A DNA stretch of 64,000 nt from positions 152,501 through 216,500 of the forward strand of contig BROG01000815.1 in assembly GCA_030159075.1 (NCBI GenBank), in the 5' to 3' direction. This DNA comes from Atrina japonica (lineage: Eukaryota > Mollusca > Bivalvia > Pterioida > Pinnidae). The notes under the pieces are model-generated. The model searched no databases and was not told the origin of the DNA. It was given only the letters and a program-made list of their open reading frames with translations. Of the stretch, positions 14,302 to 25,679 are shown in pieces. Each line of letters opens with the position of its first letter. Within the stretch, counting starts at the first letter, position 1. The position numbers and the translations under genes were made by a program.

Positions 14302-14731
14302 CTTCCAACAGACGAATCAAAGGGTTTTTCAAAATCTATTAGGAAGAGCATTCCAGGAATATTCTTTTAGGAAGAGCATTCCAGGAATATTCTATCAGGA
14401 GGAGCAATCCAGGAATATTCTATTAGGAAGAGCATTCCAGGAATATTCTATTAGGAGGAGCAATCCAGGAATATTGTATTAGGAGGAGCAATCCAGGAAT
14501 ATTCTTTTAGGAAGAGCATTCCAGGAATATTTTATTAGGAAGATCATTCTAGGAATATTTTATTAGGAAGATCATTCTAGGAATATTCTATTAGGAGGAG
14601 CATTCCAGGAACATTCTTTTCTTTGGATTTGGCTCCAAAATTCTATTGTACTAGATTTTTAATACATAAGACTTAAGAGCAGTGATTTCTCATTACGTTT
14701 TGTATTTTTTTTCAACTTTTCAACTTTTCAA
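14302..14731. repeat. Minisatellite block 2
   Basis: Same arrangement as block 1, with about ten 28-bp units and the same spacer (TTGTATTTTTTTTCAACTTT). It lies about 402 bp from block 1. Spacer identity between blocks is very high, so the block duplication is recent. Confidence 0.9.
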
Positions 14732-15215
14732 CTTCCAACAGACGAATCAAAGGGTTTTTCAAAGTCTATTAGGAAGAGCATTCCAGGAATATTCTTTAAG
14801 GAAGAGCATTCCAGGAATATTCTATTAGGAGGAGAAATCCAGGAATATTCTATTAGGAAGAGCATTCCAGGAATATTCTATTAGGAAGAGCATTCCAGGA
14901 ATATTCTATTAGGAGGAGAAATCCAGGAATATTCTATTAGGAAGAGCATTCCAGGAATATTCTATTAGGAAGAGCATTCCAGGAATATTCTATTAGGAGG
15001 AGCAATCCAGGAATATTCTATTAGGAGGAGCAATCCAGGAATATTCTATTAGGAAGAGCATTCCAGGAATATTCTATTAGGAAGAGCATTCTAGGAATAT
15101 TCTATAACGAGGAGCATTCCAGGAACATTCTTTTCTTTGGATTTGGCTATTCTATTGTACTAGATTTTTAATACATAAGACTTAAGAACAGTGATTTCTC
15201 ATTACGTTTTATAGG
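14732..15215. repeat. Minisatellite block 3
   Basis: About thirteen 28-bp units, mixing AGCATTCC, AGCAATCC and AGAAATCC variants. It ends in the LINE-like spacer and runs into sequence next to the PLE. It lies about 430 bp from block 2. Confidence 0.9.
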
Positions 15216-15267
15216 TTTTTTTCAATTTTTGAGAGGACCCTCGTAAAATATCCAAATTGGTTGCCAA

Positions 15268-16262
15268 GTGATATATTTCATATTTTGTAAGCTACCATAT
15301 TTATACTGGATACCTAAACTTTATAAAACCCAATATAAGCAAAGATCCAGCAAATGTTCTACCAAACCTTTATTTTTACTCCTTACCAAGATAATGACAG
15401 TCGTTAAGGAGAAACTTCAACAATACTGTACAATTGCTTATTCCAGAAGCGGTGTAAATCAGATGTGGATATTTCAAAACTCCAAACAGCTTTTAGAAAA
15501 TTTGAAGGCACACAATTTTTCTAGAATTCACAGTATCAAAACTTATGACTTCTCTAGTCTTTACACAACTATTCCACATAAGAAAATAAAAGAAAGACTT
15601 TTTAGCATTATAGATAACTGTTTTTTTACTAGAGGTGGTACCCGAAAATTTAAATATCTAGTGATTGGCTATCAGGATACTTATTTTGTCCAACACCAGT
15701 CTGATCTGACACGTGGTCTTTCAACAAACTGTCGGCATTCGTATGGGAACCAATTGTGTCCCTTTTTTGGCCGACCTGTTCCTTTATTCTTACGAAGCAG
15801 ACTACATTCAGAAATTGCTGAATCAAAAGAAGAAAAAGTTTTGTCAATTAATAATGACATACATATGTCAATGCCATATATCCCAGCGAACTAGAAATTA
15901 CAGATACAACAGAATCAAGCACACATGCTTCATACTTAGACATTTTACTTACTATAGACAAAGACGGGGAATTAACAACTAAGCTATACGACAAACGCGA
16001 CGATTTCGGCTTTCCCATCGTCAATTTTCCACATTTAAGTAGTAATATTCCTCAGTCACCCGCATATGGAGTTTATATTTCACAAATGACCCGATATGCC
16101 AGGGCGTATATGAAGATTTCATGTACAGAGGTACTACTCACTGACAAATTATTGAGACAGGGATATCGAAAACCGCGTTGAATGTCAACGTTTCGCAAAT
16201 TTTACGGTCGGTATAATAGTCTTGTTTGCGATTACTCTGTTTGACTAAGTTAAATGTTGAGT
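15268..16262 (+). pseudogene. Penelope-like element reverse transcriptase, decayed
   Basis: Three reading frames together spell an RT of the Penelope-like (PLE) type. Frame 1 (15268 on) has YWIPKLYK, CSTKPLFLLLTKI, YSRSGVNQMWIF and SIKTYDFSSLYTTIPHKK (RT motif A region). Frame 2 (15713 on) has VFQQTVGIRMGTNC and ADLFLYSYEADYIQKLL (motif B region). Frame 1 then resumes with VLSINN, and frame 3 (about 15900-16200) has ASYLDILLTIDKDGELTTK, LYDKRDDFGFPIVNFPH and SPAYGVYISQMTRYAR. The catalytic YxDD block expected just before VLSINN is absent, apparently deleted, and there are at least two frameshifts. RT copies element RNA into DNA; this copy is dead. The 5' end is truncated near 15240, next to the minisatellite blocks. 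Confidence 0.85.
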
Positions 16263-16265
16263 TTC

Positions 16266-16508
16266 CTTTTCGTTGGAGATTGTTGAGATGTCTGTAACAA
16301 CTGTGACGAGGATTCACTCCTCACGTATTTCATTGGACTTTGACTGTGGACTCACGGCGGGTGTGACCGGTCGACAGGGGATGCTTACTCCTCCATGGCA
16401 CCTGATCCCACCTCTTGGTTTCCAGAGGTCCGTGTTTGTCCATTTTTACCGGTTTGTATCTATATCCTGGACATTCTATTGATTTATACTTTGGTATCTG
16501 AGATTGTT
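16266..16508 (+). mobile_element. Dispersed repeat, putative PLE 3' tail (copy at 16.3 kb)
   Basis: Contains TGACTGTGGACTCACGGCGG, GTGTGACCGGTCGACAGGGG, then ATGCTTACTCCTCC and TTTCCAGAGGTCCGTG, ending TACTTTGGTATCTGAGA. It begins immediately after the PLE RT remnant in the same orientation. It recurs alone at four other places in this window, as expected for the 3' end of the same family. Belonging to PLE is an inference from adjacency and from memory of bivalve PLEs. Confidence 0.6.
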
Positions 16509-16661
16509 TATGTTTAAGAGATTATAGGCCCATTTATTATACATAAAAAAATCAGCAAAATATAGGTAAAAATTTGGAGCTGCATTTAAATTTGCATTTT
16601 ACCACAATTTTGATTAGCATTGTTTTGTACGAATCTGATGAGGTAAGATATCTAATATTAA

Positions 16662-17006
16662 AGGGACATTAGCTGTGTTTTTTTTAAGATTCTTTCCTTT
16701 TTAACTATTTAGATTGATTACCATAACAAAAAGATATATACACGGACATAAATTTCTTAAATTCCTATATATTTCGTGAAAATTGCTTTAGAAATCCTGT
16801 TTGGCAATTATTCACTTGCAACTGATTGATTCAACCTTACTATTGTTATACGCATACCACACGGGACCTGACCTTATTTTAAAAAAAATAATGCCTGTTT
16901 ATAGCTCTTATTTGTTTTTATTCATAAGGTAAAAGCAGAAAAAAGGGGGAAAATGTTGTTGGGTTTTTTTTTTTTGGTGGGGGGTGCAGATACAGCTAAT
17001 GCCCAG
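16662..17006. mobile_element. TTAA-flanked MITE, copy 2
   Basis: Left end TTAA/AGGGACATTAGCTGTG, right end CAGCTAATGCCC with a degraded terminus. The interior runs in the opposite orientation to copy 1 (TTGGCAATTATTCACTTGCA near the middle). It contains a T-run and a G-run near 16965-16984. Confidence 0.7.
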
Positions 17007-17373
17007 TAAGTAATCACTGCACACAATTTTCTAATGAATTTCATTACCATACATTTTGTTTGCCATGGTTAACATTTTGGTTCCTATATGCAGAGCAGTT
17101 CGTGCCTATATATTTTACCTTATATACTATATTACCTTTTAAAATACTTGGATTAGCGTTCGTATCGTTTGGTCTCCAGTTGTTTTAGTACTGAATTTTC
17201 GTTATTTTTTGTTCATTTTTCGACTTCGTCATGAGTTTCGGTTTGTCCCAGCAGTTTAACCAAAGGGAATTCTTCCTTTCATGTAACATGCCTAACAGAT
17301 TGATAACACGTATTACATACAAAGACGCTGTATGACAATCAACGTGTTACAGGTGCTTGTTCTCAGGCTATCG

Positions 17374-17422
17374 AGATGATGATGATGGTGATGATGATGA
17401 TGATGATGATGGTGATGATGAC

Positions 17423-17455
<33 letters not shown>
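17374..17455. repeat. (GAT)n triplet tract
   Basis: GATGAT with occasional GGT and GAC interruptions. Confidence 0.9.
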
Positions 17456-18079
17456 AATTGTTGTAGATGTAACCATTACTGTCAATCAATAAGTACTACC
17501 TAAAATTACTATCTTCTTCGTCGTTGTTCTTATTGTTGTTTAAGTACTGCTTTTAATACACGCATAACTCATATATCAGTGATGCATCATTTCATAGACA
17601 CCGGATGATATAGTTATTCAAATAAACACAAACAATATGCGATACTCTTGATGACACAATTAAATATATGAATATGTATATACATATTATAGACATTAAG
17701 TGACACAGATAGTCACATTATAAAATGATAATCAATTTCAATGGAAGCACGCTTATCAGTGTAATTTGTCGTACCAGATCAAAGTTGTCACTTTTTAATT
17801 TCGAGAGGATTTCCATGTATAAGTACTTGTGTGTTTATTTTGTGTGTAATCTAAATGGCAGTTAATTTAGTATACATTTTTAGATCTGATTATCAAATTG
17901 GCAAATTGAAATAAACATCATTTTTACTATCACAAAGAAGAATCTATTATATTTCAAGTGTTGAAACTCGACGGTGAATGTAAATTGATATGCACTCTAA
18001 TTCATATTCAGAATACATGAAAGGACAAAATACAGACTTATGATGAGTTTCAACATCAAAGCAAATAGGAATCTAGAAT

Positions 18080-18875
18080 ACAGTCGATACCTTAATTTTA
18101 GAAATTACAAACTACAATCTAGAATACGCAACATACCTTAGACTGATAAAGAAATAATACAGTAGGTGCTTTTACTTTGAGAATGTATAAATAAGAATCA
18201 AGAATAGTGTGGATCCATGTCTTTGGTAATTTGCAAATTTAAGTCCAAAGTACACGATATACTTTACTTTGATAATACGGAAACAACAATCTAGAATACA
18301 GAAGATACCATGCTTTGTGAATGCAGGAATTACAATCTAGAATACAGTAGAAACCTTGCTTTGATAATACAGAAATAACAGTCTAGAATATAGAAGATAC
18401 CATGCTTTGTGAATACAGAAATAACAGTCTAGAATACAGAAGATACCATGCTTTGTGAATACAGAAATAACAATCTAGAATATAGAAGATACCATGCTTT
18501 GTGAATACAGAAATAACAGTCTAGAATACAGAAGATACCATGCTTTGTGAATACAGAAATAACAATCTAGAATATAGAAGATACCATGCTTTGTGAATAC
18601 AGAAATAACAGTCTAGAATACAGAAGATACCATGCTTTGTGAATACAGAAATAACAATCTAGAATATAGAAGATACCATGCTTTGTGAATACAGAAATAA
18701 CAATCTAGAATAAAGAAGATACCATGCTTTGTGAATACAGAAATAACAATCTAGAATATAGAAGATACCATGCTTTGTGAATACAGAAATAACAATCTAG
18801 AATACAGAAGATACCATGCTTTGTGAATACAGAAATAACAATCTAGAATACAGACGATACCATGCTTTGTGAATG
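18080..18875. repeat. 46-bp satellite
   Basis: Units of GAATACAGAAATAACAATCT plus AGAATATAGAAGATACCATG plus CTTTGT. The last ~12 copies (18310-18870) are nearly identical; earlier ones (18080-18300) are diverged. Alternating AACAATCTAGAATATAG and AACAGTCTAGAATACAG variants suggest duplication two units at a time. No matching unit was seen elsewhere in the window. Confidence 0.9.
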
Positions 18876-19079
18876 AAAAAATACAAAAAAATACAAAAAT
18901 TGCGCTACTTTAAGAATACACCAGTTTGTGACCAGAAGTTATTCCTCATCTGTTTGATTTGATTCTACATATGAAACGACTTCTAGCTCCAAAAATAATA
19001 CAGAATTTATAGAATATACTTCAATAAGGTAACACTGCATTTGGCTTCAAATTTCCGGGGAAAGCTGTGACTGCCTGAA

Positions 19080-19226
<147 letters not shown>

Positions 19227-20159
19227 TATACATAATGTATTTCTATGAAAAGACAATGACTACCATATATATGTATGATACAAAACTTATAGAAAATTTC
19301 TTAAATAGGTGACACTACATCTGTCTTCACGATTCTGGGGTAGGTTTGGTGATGGTTGCCTGCAATACAGATAACGTATGTTTACTCACCTTCATATATA
19401 TACGATAAACTATGATTGATTAGCGTTCCTATCTGTCCTATGATAACGTAACAACTTAATCTAACAGCGCTCATCTTCTTTATCATCAATTCACGCAGAA
19501 TTATACCCCTCAGTGCGGTATAAGTGGAACTCTTTTCTTCAGAAGATAACAAATAAACATATACGAACCAGGGGATGGTTGTTTGCATGTCCGACAGATG
19601 TAATTACATGGGTACAAAGTCTATCTTAAAAATAAAGATACAAAAGACACAGATGTGTATTGTCCTAGTGTTGCAGGTGATGACCTTTTTTAAGTTTCGG
19701 GATTTTTTTTATTTTAGTTTATGCTTTAGTTTTTGTCTTTCGAGGTGTATTCATAGTTTTATTTTGTTTTAGATTATGTTGTTGATTTGGTGCGTGTGTT
19801 TGTGTGTCACGTGTGTATTTTGCGATTTGGGGGCCTAATTTTGAAATATAGTGGAATTAAATTGCGGTACAGCATACAGTACCTTTAATATTAAAAAGTT
19901 ATAAGAGAGATCTATCTTGAATATGAAAACAAATGTTATTTTGAGTGAGATAAATATCATTTAAGAAAACCAAAGTTACAGTTTTACAAATAGACCAAAA
20001 CAAATGCTGAAGACAATCGTTTCTGTCAAATAATTCCATCAGTTGAACTGATGAATATTGTACATGTATTAATACAAAGCAGATATTATTAATCGTCAAG
20101 TACTTGATTTAAGAATTGGTGTTGTATCATCATTGATCGACGTTTTGTTTGTTTGTTTT

Positions 20160-20290
20160 ATTGGTGTGGTTACATGATGGCGACCTGTTTAGTGACCACC
20201 GGCCTTCTCCAACTAAACTGGCAAACCTTCCCACAAAATCAGCTTAGCTTCCAGTGGGGTTCTTTCCTACGCTGACAATAGGTTAGAAAC
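20160..20290 (-). mobile_element. SINE-B fragment, minus strand
   Basis: AACTGGCAAACCTTCCCACA then AAATCAGCTTAGCTTCC matches the minus-strand SINE at 50942-51068 (AAACTGGCAAACTTTCTCAC, ATTAGCTTAAGG). It merges directly into the 27-bp satellite. Confidence 0.5.
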
Positions 20291-20294
20291 CATC

Positions 20295-21625
20295 GTAAAG
20301 AAAAAAAAATCCACTGGTCATTGTAAGGAAATACCATCCAGTGACCATTGTTAGGAAAAACCATCCAGTGATTATCGTAAGGAAAAACCATCCAGAGATC
20401 ATCTTAAGGAAAACCATCCAGTGATCACTCTAAGGAAAAACATTCATTAATCATCAGAAGTGAAAATCATCTGGTAATTATCGTATGGAAAAAGCATCCA
20501 GAGATAACCGTAAAGAAAAACCATCTAGTGACATTCGTAAGAAAAACCATTAATGGTCATCGTAAGGAAAAACCACCAAGTGATCATCGTAAGGAAAAAC
20601 CATCCAGTGTTCATCGTATGGAAAACCCTTTATTAATCATGGTAAGGGAAAACCATCCAGCGATAATCGAAAGGAAAAACAATAATCATCGTGAGGATAA
20701 CATTCAGGGATCCTCGCAAGGAAAATACATCCAGGGACATCGTAAGGGAAAATACATCTTCATACAGAAAAAATTATCCAGTGATTATCGTAAGGAAAAA
20801 CCATCCAGAGATCATCTTAAAGAAAACCATCCAGTGATCACTCTATGGAAAAACATTCATTAATCATCAGAAGTGAAAACCATCTAGTAATCATCGTAGG
20901 GAATATCGTAACCGTAGGAGAAAAACCATCATGACCTTCGTAGAGATCATCGTAAGGAAAAACCACCAAGTGATCCAGTAAGGAAAAACCATCCAGTGAT
21001 CATCGTAAGGAAAAACCAGCCAGTGTTCATCGTATGGAAAACCCTTTATTAATCATGGTAAGGGAAAACGATAATCGAAAGGAAAAACAATAATCATCGT
21101 GAGGATAACATTCAGGGATCCTCGCAAGGAAAATACATCCAGGGACATCGTAAGGGAAAATCTCCTGGAATCTTCATACAGAAAAAATTATCCAGTGATT
21201 ATCGTAAGGAAAAACCATCCAGAGATCATCTTAAAGAAAACCATCCAGTGATCACTCTATGGAAAAACATTATCAGAAGTGATCATCTAGTAAGTAGGGA
21301 AAAACCACCCAGAGATAACCGTAAAGAAAAACCATCCAGTGACCTTCGTAAGAAAAACCATTAATGATCATCGTAAGGAAAAACCACCAAGTGATCATCG
21401 TAAGTTCATGCTCGTATGGAAAACCCTTTATTAATCATGGTAAGGGAAAACCACCCAGCGATAATCGAAAGGAAAAAACAGTGATCATCGTAAGGATAAC
21501 ATTCAGAGATCCTCGTAAGGAAAATACATCCAGGGATCATCGTAAGGGAAAATCACCTGGAATCTTCATACAGAAAAACCATCCAGTGATTATCGTAAGG
21601 AAAAAATCGTCCAGCGATCACCAGG
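20295..21625. repeat. 27-bp satellite with ~400-bp higher-order repeat
   Basis: Units of AAGGAAAAACCATCCAGTGA plus TCATCGT. A larger block is tandemly repeated about three times: the marker ACCCTTTATTAATCATGGTA occurs near 20625, 21041 and 21424, at spacings of about 416 and 382 bp. Several units carry small deletions. Short in-frame stretches (His/Lys/Glu/Pro-rich) are by-products of the repeat. Confidence 0.9.
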
Positions 21626-22588
21626 CCTCCTAACCGGCTGGGTCATAGAAATTTTATAAATATTAATATGAAAAAAAAATGTTTTAGATGGGGGATTTTA
21701 ATTCGGCATATAACTTGGCTTTTGTGCAGTATTTCATTTTCATCAATTATGTAAAAGCTTTTTGGTACTTATTTTGGGGTATATATATATATACAATTTA
21801 TCATAAGTTACAATGTATTGATAAGTAATACTTAGTGTGAAGTATCTTATAAGTACGGGCCCTTAACGCTGACTTGTTAACACTGACACAGTTCAGACTA
21901 ATCTCACCTGATAAAGCAACAAAAAGAAAACATCATCCATCTAAAACAAATATGGTTAAGGTATTAATTTCTCGGATGAGAGGTACTACTAACCAGTAAA
22001 CAGCATCACATACCTGAGTTCAACAGGTAAATTAGAAACCAAATAGCTATTCTACCTGGAAAATTGTATCCCGCTGAAAACGTCAGTTTCAGAATATGTG
22101 CTATATATCCTAATACTAAAAGAATACTTATTGATTGAGATTATACAAACAGTATGTTTGAAGTTATTATATGGCCGTTGCCATATTTATTTTGTAATAA
22201 ATGGAATGGGACAGAATATCAGGTATATTTTATCATTTACCTGTACCCCGTACGTCAGCTGTTGAACGTTATCTAGGAAGCTATGTGTTGGAGGTTAAGA
22301 ACAATCTAATTAAAAGACAAATATAAGGCCGTGCAAAGTTAGTTTGTTTGTTTGATTTATTTTATTTTTTTACATCCCGATAGGAATTTTTAACTTGTGT
22401 GGAGATGGCACCATTTTTGTTGAATATCTTTTTATTTCTTTATTGAATTATATGTACATAATACATGTACATTACAAATACAAATACAGAGGTAAATGAT
22501 AATTCTTCCACACACGCTTTTACACAATGTTTATAGCATTTACTACATTGCTACAAAAAATCAGATTTAACGAAACTTAAAAACTTAA

Positions 22589-22950
22589 AGGAGCATTAGC
22601 TGTGTTTACCAAACAAAATTATTCCATTTTTTCTACTTTAGCTACTTGTACTTGATATACAATAACAAATAAGAGCTATACCCAGACATAGAAAATCTTA
22701 TATTCCTATATAGTTTGTGAAAACTAGGTCAGGTCTAGTGTGTAATTCATATACATATAGTAAGGTTGAGTTAACCAATTGCAATTGAAAAAGTGCTGAA
22801 CCTCGATTTCTCAAGCAATTTTTACAATAGTAGTAATTTAAGAAATTTTATGCCAGTGTATATCTCTTTTTTGTTATTGTACATCAATCTAAATAGTGAA
22901 AAGGGGGAAATTGAAAAACACACACACACACACACACAGCTAATGCCCCT
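22589..22950. mobile_element. TTAA-flanked MITE, copy 3
   Basis: AGGAGCATTAGCTGTG at the left and AGCTAATGCCCCT at the right, with TTAA on both sides (22585-22588, 22951-22954). The interior is in the same orientation as copy 1. A (CA)n expansion next to the right inverted repeat accounts for the extra length. Confidence 0.8.
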
Positions 22951-23456
22951 TTAAATTTAATAAAAAAACAGCCATTTTTGTTGAAGGAAGATACTTTATT
23001 CCGAGATTCAGCAATATATAATTCAGTATTATTTATTTTATTCTTTTTAGTGCCTAACAAAAAGTTGGAAGAACCTTTATAACTTTACAGTGAAAAATAT
23101 ATTTTTGCTAATAAAAATAATAAAATTTTCAAGAAAGGTACCGTTATGATTTCCAAAATCATTTTACACTGAAATGTCTTCATTACATCATTTTACATAT
23201 CAAATGAGTTAAAGAATACTACCCTCTTTCAAACTTGTTCAGTTACTGTCTTCTCATAATGTTTCTGAACGACATAACATTGGGAATTATTTATTTAATG
23301 CTGTGACAAAGATTTGTTTTGTATGTAAATGTCTCCCCAATAGAAATGTCTTGATATCAAAGTCAAATATTAAAACTAAGATCTAGTTGAACTAAATTCT
23401 ACTACAATACAACAATTTGTTGTTTTTTTTTCATTTTTTTAATTATCTTATGTCAA

Positions 23457-23457
<1 letters not shown>

Positions 23458-23531
<74 letters not shown>
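23458..23531. repeat. (TA)n(GA)n microsatellite
   Basis: TA run to 23486, then GA run. Confidence 0.95.
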
Positions 23532-23535
<4 letters not shown>

Positions 23536-24186
23536 CCGCTGTAAGTACGTATAGAAGTGAAAACACCCATTTACAAAATTTAAAACTATAAGAAATTTTG
23601 TTCCTCAAATATAATAAATTTTAAAACTTCAATATATATCCAAAACGAACCAACATCGTGCTGTTATTTAGGTATAGGATTCTTTTATTTGCAAGTGGTT
23701 GATGTAAAATTAAAGAGCTGTGACTCATACAACTTTGTGACAATATGATAGTATAAATATATCCGTGATTAATCAGTGATTTACAGCATTGATAATTCGT
23801 CGAATTTCCAAATGCAAATATTTGTAGTACCATGACAAAATTAATTCATTACGCTATGAAATTCAGTTGTTCAAATAGGTTTTTATCAACGAGCCTTGTG
23901 CCATCAAACCAGTTTTCTGTTGGAAGTATTTGAAAACGTCAATAGAATTTTTTAAAAATGTTTTAACTCCAAAAACGAAAATAAGAGTATGGCAGGCGTT
24001 TATATTCATATCTTGTACGTTACAATGACTGAAAGTGTATTTTTGATAGATGTTAACATTGTAAACTAATGCTACACGTGGAAACTTGGATATAACTAAT
24101 CCTTCTGACCATTTCAAAAAAAGCATTTGTCAGACTGGTCAAACTGGTCATCATAATAAGTTCACATTTTGATCATACCTGTTCGA

Positions 24187-24425
24187 TAGTAGATGTTGAA
24201 TCGTCTTTACCGAATTTGACGAGGGTTCATTACTCACCTGTTTTATGTGAATTTGACTGTGGATTCCCGGCAGGTGTGACCGGTCAACAGGGGATGCTTA
24301 CTCCTCCATAGAACCTGATCCCACCTCTGGGGTTTCAGAAGTCTGTGTTTGTCCAATGGTCACCAGATTTGTATATTGTTCCCTGAACCTCCTGGCGATT
24401 CATATATTGGTATCTGTGGGGTTAA
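24187..24425 (+). mobile_element. Putative PLE 3' tail, diverged copy
   Basis: GGCAGGTGTGACCGGTCAAC, AGGGGATGCTTACTCCTCCA and CCTGATCCCACCTCT are kept. Several substitutions make it older than the copy at 16.3 kb. No RT sequence lies next to it. Confidence 0.65.
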
Positions 24426-24943
24426 ATGGTCATTCGGGGTGCAGACATTTTTTTCAGAAAAAAAATTGATAACCTTTATTGTCATTTTCAGATTTTTCTA
24501 TAGGAAGATGATAAGATATTTAAATCATATCTGGTTTTAGGTTACTGGCCGCTAATTTCAAATGTTGTCAGTTTTAAGTACTATGTAGACAGTTGTGGGT
24601 GTATTAAACAGTGGTGGGTGAATACATTCATGCTTATAGTCCAATATGGCCGAGATACGCAGAACAGGAAACGCATTTTATACGTACATTATTAGTAATT
24701 AGGTTTGTTACTGACCGTCCATGAGAACTATATTATCATTTAATAAGTATCGTCATTTGCCACTTTACACAGAATTGTGAATCATATCATCCGCCATTGC
24801 CGTCTATTGTTTGCCACTGATGGTAGAAATTATTTCAATATTATTATATTTAAAATGTCGATTATTTGCAAATCAGATTTCTAGCTTAGTTACAAAAGCG
24901 TCATTGCAATCAATATTGAACGTATCAATGTTTAAGATATGGC

Positions 24944-24946
<3 letters not shown>

Positions 24947-25012
<66 letters not shown>
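24947..25012. repeat. (CA)n microsatellite
   Basis: About 33 CA units. Confidence 0.95.
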
Positions 25013-25015
<3 letters not shown>

Positions 25016-25199
25016 CAACAAATGAAACAAAACCAAACCAAAAGAAGCAATAACGCAAAAACAAAATTAACAACAACGTTGAATACATTGCCAAGCATCT
25101 TTGGGTGTTAACATGTATATCTTAGCGACAAAAACGTTTGAAAATACAACAGAACCAAGTAGGCTTCTCACGCAACTTAACATTTATTTCATATAACGA

Positions 25200-25370
25200 A
25201 CATTTGCAACTTAAAAATACGACAAACGGGATGAATTCGTTTTCCCTATCGTCAACTTTCCACAATTAGATAGTAACGTTCCTTTATCACCTGCATACGA
25301 TGCTTTGTTTCCAAAAGGATCTGTGCCTGTTCAGCGTGACATCATTTCATATACATGCAAATAACTTGAT
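25200..25370 (+). pseudogene. Second PLE RT fragment, C-terminal
   Basis: From 25215 the frame reads KYDKRDEFVFPIVNFPQLDS, then NVPLSPAYDALFPKG. This is the same block as LYDKRDDFGFPIVNFPHLSS at about 15984. A TAA lies just upstream in frame, and the alignment is lost after SPAYD. The upstream GAAAATACAACAGAACCAAG (about 25138) may be the preceding part of the same copy. A tRNA-derived SINE starts about 70 bp downstream. Confidence 0.75.
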
Positions 25371-25440
25371 TGAATCATCGTATTTAAATTCAACATTGCG
25401 CAAACGTGGTTGTTTAGATTGTTTGTTGTTTTACGTTCCG

Positions 25441-25676
25441 GCAGTCACCGTGGACGGGTGGTTATCTAGAGCATCGCGCTTTAGACAATGAAGTCTATCA
25501 TCTCTTGTAAGCGCGGGTTCGTGTTACGCTGGACCATAAGCTCATTTTGTGAGAAGGTTTGCCGATTTATTTCCAGAAGACCGGTGGTCTCTCCCCGGGT
25601 ACATTGCAACCGGGTTCTTTCCTCCGCCATTAAAAATGGCCGTCACGACATCACTGACAAATTGTTGAGTGTGGCG
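25441..25676 (+). mobile_element. tRNA-derived SINE-B
   Basis: Head: GTGGTTATCTAGAGCATCGC (Pol III A-box region) and GCGCGGGTTCGTGTTACGC (degenerate B box) at about 25511-25529. Body: GTGAGAAGGTTTGCCGATTT. Tail: CACTGACAAATTGTTGAGTG. The same order occurs at 58108-58327, and reversed at 50942-51068. A SINE is transcribed by Pol III and mobilised by a LINE. Confidence 0.75.
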
Positions 25677-25679
25677 AAA

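Larger units (their letters stand above)
21640..24186. other. Non-coding DNA between repeats
   Basis: Holds MITE copy 3 and the TA/GA tract. The remainder (21640-22580, 22960-23450, 23535-24186) is AT-rich with no convincing feature. Confidence 0.4.

Noticed and set aside
21364..21633. His/Lys/Pro-rich 89-codon ORF
   Set aside because: It lies entirely in the 27-bp satellite, whose 27-nt period keeps a frame open by chance.
24811..25094. Thr-His and Cys-Val repeat ORFs
   Set aside because: They come from the (CA)n tract read on the two strands.
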